From: Delphinapterus leucas
Taxonomy: Eukaryota; Chordata; Mammalia; Artiodactyla; Monodontidae
DNA: 64,000 nt
Reading direction: 5' to 3'
Assembly (NCBI RefSeq): GCF_002288925.2
Contig: NW_022098008.1
Coordinates: 5,935,971 to 5,999,970, forward strand
Made by a program: the position numbers and the translations under genes. Under the pieces are notes generated by a model. It was not told the origin of the DNA, ran no database searches, and saw only the letters and a list, made by a program, of their open reading frames with translations. Shown here piece after piece: positions 12,930 through 22,139 of the stretch (positions within the stretch are counted from its first letter, which is position 1; each line of letters begins with the position of its first letter).

Positions 12930-13283
12930 CCCTACGTCTGTGTCTGTATTCCTGTCCTGCCCCTAGACATAGAGAATGGACTTAAGGACACGGGGAGGGG
13001 GAAGGGTAAACTGGGATAAAGTGAGAGAGTGGCATGGACATATACACTACCAAACGTAAAATAGATAGCTAGTGGGAAGCAGCCACATAGCACAGGGAGA
13101 TCAGCTCAGTGCTTTGTGACCACCTAGAGGGGTGGGATAGGGAGGGTGGGAGGGAGACACAAGAGGGAGGGGATATGGGGATATAAGTATACATATAGCT
13201 GATTCACTTTGTTATACAGCAGAAACTAACACAACATTGTAGAGCAATTATACTCCAATAAAGATGTTAAAAGAAAAAAAAAG
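12930..13283 (+). mobile_element. Short L1 3' UTR copy with 5' inversion (twin priming)
   Basis: Positions 12967-13270 are a sense L1 3' UTR ending in 'ccaataaagatgttaaaag' and an A tail. The first 35 or so bases (12931-12966) are the neighbouring 3' UTR segment in reverse orientation. The same strand reads almost identically at 52860-52892, inside an antisense L1. Flanking duplications 'tctgactagt' (12920-12929) and 'tccgactagt' (13284-13293) bracket the whole unit, so inversion happened at insertion. Confidence 0.88.
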
Positions 13284-13293
13284 TCCGACTAGT

Positions 13294-15889
13294 GACTGCA
13301 TTGCACTTAGATGACTTTCTCTCCTCTCCGCCCAGCAGGGATGAGACTTGTGGAAAAGCTCAAGGCACTTACAGGAAAACAACAAAGCGAGATTCTCTGC
13401 ACATCTGAGTGTCACAGGAGAAACTGTTGATGATTCTGTGCCCCAGTGAAGCATGTGTTCTCCAGGTTAAGCTCTGCCTAGAAGGCTCTACACACAAACT
13501 GTGGCATGGGGATTCTGACTTCCAGGTTCTGCAATGGGTACCATCTTTGATATAATCTTAGTTTCTCAATGTTATTTCTAAAATTCAGTTCAAAAACTAA
13601 ATGTAGACTTTTCATAATCAAGTCTAGATTTCCTGTATGCTCATAAATAATTTAAAGTTAGCTGTATTATCTTGAGTTTCTGTCTCCTACTAACTAATAT
13701 TTAATTGAAATTTATATCCCACCTATTTCCAAAATAGTTGGAATTTTAAATTAAGCATTACTTAAAATAGAAGAATCAGAGGACTGCAACTAATCCAGTA
13801 ATCCTTCTTGGGGAGGTGGGGCAGGGTTCAATCAATTATCAGTCAGTTAAGAAACAGAAAAGCTTCCAACTGGTTAAGAGAAACAGGGCAACTCAAGGGA
13901 TTATACGATTACACATGTATTAGGGTAAAAATAATAATGATAAATAAAACAAGATTATGTGACTATGGATCATCCAGCTGTCTGAACAGCTTAAGCAGAT
14001 GTGGTCCTTCCCCTAAAGGTCTTAGATTATAAAGTGTGATTGTATGAGAGTTTATTTATGAATCCTGAGCCAATGATCTAAAGAAGATAAACAAGCACAA
14101 GTAATCGTGCTTTAAATGCTTAATAAAAATCGTTAAACATCCCTACAGTTTATTCCTCCAACAATCAGTAGGTTAAAAGATTGGGTGGAGCCATTACCCA
14201 CTTCTGTTTTTGGTTGTATCAATGTTTGATAAGAAATACACCCACACAGAGGTTCAGCGTTTCTTCATGCAAATTATGCCTATGTTTATTGTCTTTTTAG
14301 TACCCAGAGCCCATTCTTAAACTTGGGGCTCTGAAAGGATTCTAAGTACCAGCCTAAATACAAAACTCATTACATAAATTCCATGTTGCCCTTTTGTTTA
14401 GATGTAATTCACTGAAATACTGAATAGCCTGCAAAGAAGAAAAGAGCTGAATATTGTTTGGGTCAAGAATACTTTACTCACAGGAAGGAAAAACCTTCTG
14501 GAAGAATCCATTGTCCAGTAGACAATGTGGGAATCATTGGAATAATCTGATTTTGTTACTTGCTCACATTTGTGATTCCTAATACCACGCTTCGCGACTC
14601 CTTCAGCTCTTAAAATTTCCTACAACATACCATTGAAAGAATGTGAAGAAGGCTGGTGGATAGTTTTCTATACCACAAATATAGGGTTAGCAAAAAGATC
14701 TATAACTTAGACTTGTAAAATTCTGTCCAGAACAGACTTAATTGTATTCAGTGTTTGCAAATTTAAAGACTAAATATAATTACATATTTTGGTCTCCATA
14801 TAAGAAAAGCATATGTATCACTGTAACTGGATACCTAATTGCAAACTGTATGTCTTAAGAAGAGTAGATTCTTTGTGCTCTAATGAAATTTCATATAAAT
14901 TTGAATCAACATTGAGCAAACTCCAAGCTTGATATCTATTCTCTATATTTTAGTCCAGATAATTTAATATTAATTAATGCCTTTAAGATTTTTTGGCATT
15001 TTTTTAAGAGGAGCCCTCCACTTGTTGGCTCTTGGGAAAAATATGTTTAGAAGTGAAGAGCAACTCTACCACAGCAGGAAAGACAGATTTCTTTTTCATA
15101 TATTAGTTATTAGACTGTAATGCAATGATGAGGGTCTAGGTTTAAGATTACCTTTATATTCCTGAGCCTGCTGAGCGTGAAAAAGTCTTCAATATCTCCC
15201 AGTAACCACGTAAATGCAGCCTGTCTAGATAGAGTAGCACATTCACCACATCTGGCCATTTAGCGGTTATTCAGTCTAAGGCAGTTGGCTCCATGAATCC
15301 AGTGACTGTCCCCCACCATTGCTCCAGACACCACCTGGTGCTGAAGTGGGAGCTGAGAAAAGTGCATCTCAGAGGCTCTTGCAAGAGAAAGCAGATTCTG
15401 ACCACAAGGTCAATTGATTCTTCATTTGACATATCATTTATTTTTAAATTTAACTCATGTTAAAATTTAGTCACTATTTATCTATGTATTTAACGTTCTG
15501 CTTTTTTTTCTTTTTTAAAGCCCAGCGTTTAGAAATCCTTGTCCATATTGTTACAAATTATCACGCTTTTATAATAATGAACTACAAAATAAGCCTGGAT
15601 GCTAGTCATTCATTACAATGGATTACTAAAAAAAAAAAAAATCTTTGAAAATGTCTTTTATTTAACCTCCTAATACCAAAAGTATTGTTTGATAATAATG
15701 CCTTTCTATTTTAGGAAAGTAATCAGGGTTGACGTAACCTTATAGCCATCCCATGGAGAATGGTTGGCCCAGACACATCGAGGAGATTCCCAGGTGAGAT
15801 GATGAGTATCAGTTTTCCAGATAAGGGAATTGGAGGGTGGGTGGATGGGTGCGTATGTACGTGCTGTAAAAAAGTAAGCTGAGGCACAT
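13294..15889. other. AT-rich gene-free DNA
   Basis: No gene or named repeat is supported. Frames of 60-75 codons are scattered on both strands with no coding character. Short A and T runs are present. Confidence 0.4.
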
Positions 15890-16087
15890 TAAATTGTTTT
15901 TAAACATTTAAACTTTTTATTTTATAGCCGATTAACAATGTTGTGATAGCTTCAGGTGCACAGCAAAGCGACTCAGCCTATATAAACATGTATCCATTCT
16001 CCCATTCAGCCTCCCATTCAGGCTGCCACATAACACTGAGAAGAGTTCCCTGTGCTACAGAGTAGGTCCCTGTTGGTTGTCCATTTT
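15890..16087 (-). mobile_element. Antisense L1 3' end, old artiodactyl type
   Basis: The sequence 'acaatgttgtgatagcttca', 'ggtgcacagcaaagcgact' and 'agagttccctgtgctaca' followed by 'gtaggtccctgttggttg' matches the same L1 3' end family seen at 35600-35841, but with more changes. It ends abruptly where the CCAAT-rich segment begins. Confidence 0.75.
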
Positions 16088-16720
16088 AAACACAGCAGCG
16101 AGGCCCATTAAAAATTTTGAAGAGTTCTTTTGAGCACACACGGATTCTAATCAGGCAGCGCCAAACAGGAGCTAGGGGTGAGGATTTTACAGACAGGACA
16201 CAGAAGCGAAGCAAAGCAATGATTTGATTGGCTAGAGCTTCAGTGGGTTTCTTATTTGGGAAAGTCTGATTGGCTGCGTGTGATTGGCTGTTCTCAAGTT
16301 TCACTCCCTCAGTTTCCAGTGCAACGGCTTAGGTTTTGGTTTGCTTAGGCAGGCAACTCAGGCATTAGAGCCACCTCCGTCCAATGGTCTCCTTGTTTAA
16401 ATAGTGCATAGAGGAGGGGTGCCCTTCCAGGCAGGAAGAAGCAGACGGTTAGGTTCAGAAAAGAGGATTGGGGTGGGGACCTCTAGGCTTCGTGCAGCTC
16501 ACTTTATCTAGAACCTAAATCAGGAGGTATGAAGGCATTACAGACTAAGCAGGACTGCTTCAAGAGCCCTGGCCTTTCACAGCAGGATGTAGTTTTCTTG
16601 TGTAGGCAATAGGGCAGAGCAGGGCCAGATTTCTGTTCCATGTAGAACACTGAGGGTTGACTTTGAGCAGTCAGCAAGGCAGGTGAGCAATTCTGAAGAC
16701 TTGATTAAGGCAAAAGAGTG
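16088..16720 (+). mobile_element. Possible fossil LTR with CCAAT/TATA-like promoter features
   Basis: Three 'gattggct' motifs (inverted CCAAT boxes) lie within about 65 bases at 16226-16289, and the sequence 'gtttaaatagtgc' follows at about 16396. This spacing resembles an LTR U3 promoter. I cannot match it to a named LTR, see no second LTR and no retroviral genes, and the ends are not defined. It could instead be an unrelated unique sequence. Confidence 0.35.
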
Positions 16721-17751
16721 AGGCTATGGAGAATGGGGAGGCTTGAGAAGAGACGGGTGATAAAGTTGGAGGAAAGATGGTTATTTGGATGTGGGCAGGT
16801 GATGGCACAAAAGGAGTGGAAGAGAAGTCCTTGTCCCTGGCTCAGTCATGTTATAGATGGTCACAGAGGGACAGGAAGCTTGGTAGGCATGGTTTTGAGT
16901 TCAGTTTTGGACTTGTCACCTGTGATTGGGGGACTATTTAAAAGGAAAGTGCCGCATAACTTAGGTATGAAGATATTTATATCTATCACACACAGCAACA
17001 CTCAACATGCTACTCAAATATTTCACTTGGGGTTCTTTTGAAATCTTCCATTTAAAAGCAAAGTTTCCTGAATTTGTAATAAGGAACTCAGTTCATGAGA
17101 ATCATAATATTTGGAATTAAATTTAGAAGTGTATTACTTTTGTCAAAAGTGCCAGCAATAACAAACAAAATCCAACAACCCAAACAAGCCTATTCCAAGC
17201 TGTTGTCTTCATCTTACATCCCGTAGTTTGGGTATTGATGCTTGGTCATTAGAGTGACACCCATGCAGGTGCCTCACTTCACTCCATCCTACCTCTGCTT
17301 CCTTGCTGTCAAGGTCTCAACCATGGTCAAACTGCAGAAAGGATGAGATTTTAAGTGTACTCTTCATAAACCCTGAGAGTCTTCCTTGCCTGGAATTGTT
17401 TTGCCTCTGTTACTGGGAGCTACAGCATCCCATTTCATTTTCTCTTGAGAAAACCAACCCCAGTGGTACTTTCTCCACACATTTTTTTTTCCTGGACATA
17501 TTTATTTTATGGTTATCTCTTTTGCTCTATTGGAGTAGAACTAGTTCAATATTGTATGAAAATCTTGCCATTTTAGGATTTTAAGACATTGTGAGATTTT
17601 TTAAAAAATATGAGGGTAGTGCCAATAGCAAACATTTATATACATATAACCTCTTCAGGACCTGGGCAACATTTCTATCAAATCAAGTTCTAAGTAAAGT
17701 AATCTAGTAACATTATTTGCCATTTTTTTTAAAGAATAAAATCACTTTATG
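16721..17751. other. Gene-free upstream DNA
   Basis: Nothing recognisable. A 107-codon + frame at 16718-17041 and a 93-codon + frame at 17303-17584 have no domain or family resemblance and no splice context that I can support. Confidence 0.4.
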
Positions 17752-17905
17752 TCTTCATTCTTTCATTCAGTCATTCATTCATCGAGCACATACTTATTAG
17801 GCACTTACTATGTGTTTTGCAAATGTAAAGTAATAGAGATATAACAGTGAACAAAAGAAACAAAATCTCCTGCCCTTAATTAATTGACCTTCTAGTGAGG
17901 GAAGA
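17752..17905 (+). mobile_element. LINE2 (L2) 3' fragment
   Basis: The order 'ttcattcattcatcgagcac', 'ttactatgtgttttgcaaat', 'cagtgaacaaaagaaacaaa' and 'cttctagtgaggg' follows the L2 3' end consensus. Short, diverged and non-coding. Confidence 0.7.
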
Positions 17906-18174
17906 AAGGCCACATTAAGACAAAACTAAGATTTGTGTGTCTACTAACTGCTGTGACACACCACTGAAACATTCTCTTGCATTTACACCTAAGGAAACAG
18001 TACTTGTTGTCAAATGCCTATGTACAACCCAACAAACTTTTTTTGTGCACAGTTCCCTTATTTGTATTGAATGTGATTTCCCCCACCCCCGATCTAAAAA
18101 TGTTGACTAAAATCCATCCCTTTACCCAGCCCAGGGTAGTATAAACATGTTAGAAAAATCCTTAGAATATTTGG

Positions 18175-18275
18175 CTTATTCTTCTTACTTTACAGATAAA
18201 CCGAAGCTCAGAGATGTTTATGATTTCTCTGAGGATCTACAGTTGGTATCAGAGTTGAGGCAAAAATCCAGCACT
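18175..18275 (-). mobile_element. Antisense MIR fragment
   Basis: 'actttacagataaaccgaag' followed by 'ctcagagatg' and 'tatcagagttgaggc' matches the reverse of the MIR core region. An old tRNA-derived SINE of all mammals. Confidence 0.55.
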
Positions 18276-18586
18276 TTAAGAAATTTATTACGAGAATATT
18301 AACTATTATAGCAGTGTGAATACAAGCAGTGAGTTTATTTTCAAATTCAAATATAAAACCATGACTTAAACATGGGAGAGTGGCTTATAATCTTAAACTA
18401 AGTTACCTGAATTGAATGAATTCAGAATTGGGCAAAAATAGTCATGAACTATGTCACAGTATTGTTTATCATAGAGACCATTTCTTGTCCCTAAAAGTAC
18501 ATTATTGATCAATGTTAGAGTGTAATTAAATTATTCTCTTGTTGACTCTTTTAAGGAACACCTAAAAGGATATAAAAATAAAAGTC

Positions 18587-18946
18587 GAAGGGTAAGCTGT
18601 GACAAAGTGAGAGAGTGGCATGGACATATATACACTACCAAACGTAAAATAGCTAGTGGGAAGCAGCTGCATAGCACAGGGAGATCAGCTTGGTGCTTTG
18701 TGACCACCTAGAGGGGTGGGATAGGGAGGGTGGGAGGGAGGGAGACGCACAGGGAAGAGATATGGGAACATATGTATAACTGATTCACTTTGTTATAAAG
18801 CAGAAACTAACACACCATTGTAAAGCAATTATACTCCAATAAAGATGTAAAAAAACAAAACAAAACACCACAATAAAAATGAGAATAAGAGCCTGATTGA
18901 ATATATGTATACTAATAAGAATATAAACTTTAAAAGTAAAAAATAA
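18587..18946 (+). mobile_element. L1 3' UTR copy with extra 3' sequence
   Basis: A sense L1 3' UTR (18588-18849) ends in 'ccaataaagatgtaaaaaaa' and is followed by about 85 bases that are not L1, then a second A-rich tract. The matching flanks 'aaaaataaaagtc' at 18574-18586 and 18948-18960 enclose both the L1 and the extra piece, which fits a 3' transduction. The A-rich nature of the duplication makes this suggestive rather than certain. Confidence 0.75.
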
Positions 18947-18960
18947 AAAAAATAAAAGTC

Positions 18961-20149
18961 AACATATCTGAATCATTCAAGCTTGGTAAACAAGCCCCCT
19001 CTTCCGGTACCTCCCTAGGAAACAAATCCTGAGCACACAGCTCCACTCTATGAGTCATTACTTTTTAGATCACATTCTCTGAGCAGAAGCCGAGAAATCG
19101 ATACCTCTCTCAAGGTTGTAGACATGCTGGTGCTGGGACCGATTAGTCATTAACCTATTCTCACTCCTCCCAGCACTCACAGAAGGAATTCCAGTGTCTC
19201 GGTGGATCTTGAAAACAAGTCCTAGTAACAGACTTTGGAATGGCAGCGGGATTTTGTGAAAGGTCTGTTGCAAAATACTTGTACCATCTTCTCACATATT
19301 CAGGACCATAAATCCCAATAAGTCACCCAAAATCAGATATTAAAGATGAGTCTCTGAACTACTTATTCCAATTTTGTCACTTGAGAAATAATTTATCAAA
19401 TAAACCAAGCAAATAAGGTTTTTCAAAAGACGTGTCAGAATCATCCCACTCGGAAGGGGAAAGAAAATGAATATATTAATGGTCCATTCAGCAACTTTTT
19501 ATCTGATGCTCTAAAAACTGAACTGCAGAAGAGTTCCTTAGTGAGCTCAAAGAGTTAATGAGGCTTCCCGGAGCTAGAAGCTGGCTTTGGTTGTGTGGTT
19601 TCTGTATCCACAGACTCTGGTTCAATCAAAATGTAAATGTTATCTGGGTACACAAAACATATTTCATGGTGATAATGAATCTGTTGACATACTGTTCATA
19701 CTTTATTGTATAAATTTTAGTGATGTATTTGCCAGAGAGAAAAACGAATACACAGGGAAACGCTCCACGCTCAGCTCTACAATATGCTCTGGGTTTGACA
19801 CGTGTCTGTGTCTGTCCTTGCCTTTAATCAATCAGAGCACTGTGACATTGGGAAGAGCCCAACAGCATCCTTATTGAGTGAGCTAATCTAACTGGATTTG
19901 GAATAGGAACTAGAAGATGGGTTATTTTTAAAGGAAAAGCCACTGATTCCAAAACCTGTCCTGCAGCATAGTTACTTAACAGATGTATAAGCACTCAGGT
20001 GTGTTATCGTGTGTGTGAAAGATGATCAGATTAGGAGGGGAGAGGTGGCCTGCAGTCACTGGGTGGACATGTCTGTCTGCTTGAACTCAAGCTTGCACCC
20101 CCTAGGCTCTGCACGCAGGCAGAGATGCCAGGACTCTTTGGTGTCTCTA
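18961..20149. other. Gene-free upstream DNA
   Basis: No gene, RNA gene or named repeat recognised. Short frames on both strands have no family resemblance. Confidence 0.4.
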
Positions 20150-20300
20150 GCTGGCAGGACCAGCTCTCTAATTTTCAGGGCTCAGGGCAAAATAAAAATG
20201 GGTATCAAGAATTTCAACATGGCGACAGCAGGACCTTAAACCAAGCAAGGGGACCTGTGCAACAGCACTAATCACGCTCCCAGGAGGCCTGCCCTGCCTT
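20150..20300 (+). mobile_element. Ancient interspersed repeat, family not assigned
   Basis: 'attttcagggctcagggcaa', 'tcaagaatttcaacatggcg' and 'ttaaaccaagcaagggg' follow a dispersed mammalian repeat that I recognise but cannot name. Non-coding. Confidence 0.4.
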
Positions 20301-22139
20301 CTGGGTTCTGAGGATGGAGGGCTGCCCTCTAGCGTCGCAGGAAAAATGAATTCTCCTTTCTCATGCTTATTCTTCCTTTCCCCCCACCCCCAATCTCTCA
20401 GGCCCCTTAGAGCTTCCATAGTAAGTTTCTTTGTGCATTTTGTCGCAAGGACATTGATATGAAATATATTTGTGGGAAAACCCTTTTGCTCATCGTAGCT
20501 TACCCTCGGCATAGCAGCCCTGCTACCCAAAGGCACGGAAATGGACTCCTTGGGATCCCTTTAGTTGCATGAGTCTAGATTTCATGCTCCTGGCTTTGTA
20601 CTAAAGGGCATTTTTCATTCCACTTCATGCTGCTTGGGGGTTATTATTTCATTGTGGGGTTTTTTGCCTTCAAAATAGAAACTGTTGTGAACTTTTAAAA
20701 AGGTATATTTGGTGCAATTGATTATAAAATGCTGATAGAATAACTATAATGATTATATTGGTTCATATTTTGTATTAAACATAAAGAGGTCCTCATAAAA
20801 ATAAGCCCCCAAACTGAAACAAACGAGAAACCCAATATAACCTCGGGAAGCCTGACATATCTTGATTACTATACTATATTCATTCCACGACCTTTGTACA
20901 CGATGGTGAAATTTAAATCATATGGGGGACTTGGGGATGGATGTTGACTTTTGCTCAGGTTTTGTTTTTTGTAGCCCTACTTTTCAAAGTACACTGGAAA
21001 TTCCTAGAAGCGTCCTAGGCTTGGTTCTTCTTTTCCCCGTTGAACATATGGCATATGATAGGCACAAAATAAATATTTATTGAACGAATTAATGAAAGAA
21101 TGAGTGATAAAAAAATGTCATAAGGGTCAAGGACAAAAATCCCTTCATGCAGAGTCTCTTTAAATTATATCCTGCCATTGTGTTTAACAAAATCTCCTAG
21201 AAATCTTACAGCCACACCCCTTTACCATGTGGAGGATATATATAGGGTATAGCTACGGGTTGTTACTTCCCCACTGGAGAGAAGGAGAAAATACTTAAAC
21301 ATGTACTGTTCTCTTACGAGTCTCTCAATACTTTTAACCATAAACCTAAATTACAGATTATTTACTTTTTCTTCCTTTTTGAGTGGGTAAAGGCAGCCGT
21401 TTATCAATATAAAGGGTGAAGAAGCACCAAGAATTGGAGAGGAGAAGTTGCTCCAAAAGGAAAAGACTGGAAATGCGCAGCTCTGCCCAACCTAGACAGA
21501 CCATGGGCAGAGCGGGAGGAAGGGGAGAATCCTCACGACAGCAGCTGTGCAACTTCCCACTCACCCGGGCTTCCTTAGGAGACGCTGGTCTCCGGATATT
21601 TATAAATCCGATTCATCAGCGCTGTCTTGCAGCTTGTTCTCAGAACCACAAAAACCCTAAAATCTCCCAGTCCAAAAGAAAGAACTGAGCCCGATGGGTG
21701 AGTCTGGACCCGCGGGTAAAGCTGAGATTTGAATTACCCCGGGGGGGTGGGGGGCGGTTACGTCTACCGCCAGGGGTGGGCAGGCAAAGCGGGGTGAGGG
21801 CGCAGACCAGGAACTCGACAAAGAAAGAGTTCCATCTCCTGCGAGGGCAGGAGGCCGTGGGACCCCCAGGACACGTTCGGGGTAGGGGGCTTCTCCCATC
21901 CGTTGCCTCCTTCCATTTCTTCTCCTCTGCAGGTCTAGGGCAGGAGGGAAGGCCCAGGACTTGGTGGAGTCTGGTGGGCAGGGTCCCTGGCCAAGGATCC
22001 AGTGTCCGGGACACGCTTCCTTTTTACTCCCCCATCCTTACCCACCGGCCAAGGTTTCAGGCAGCCGGTGGCAGAGCTGTGCCCTTCTCTGGTCTACACC
22101 CCCTGAGCAGAGCAGGCATTAACTGCGGCTAAAAATAAA
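20301..22139. other. Upstream DNA rising in GC toward the ADCY2 CpG island
   Basis: AT-rich to about 21650, then GC content rises. A short MIR or L2 tail-like stretch ('gcacaaaataaatatttatt') is at 21061-21080. A G-rich run with three guanine blocks at 21741-21756 could form a G-quadruplex. No gene is supported. Confidence 0.4.
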
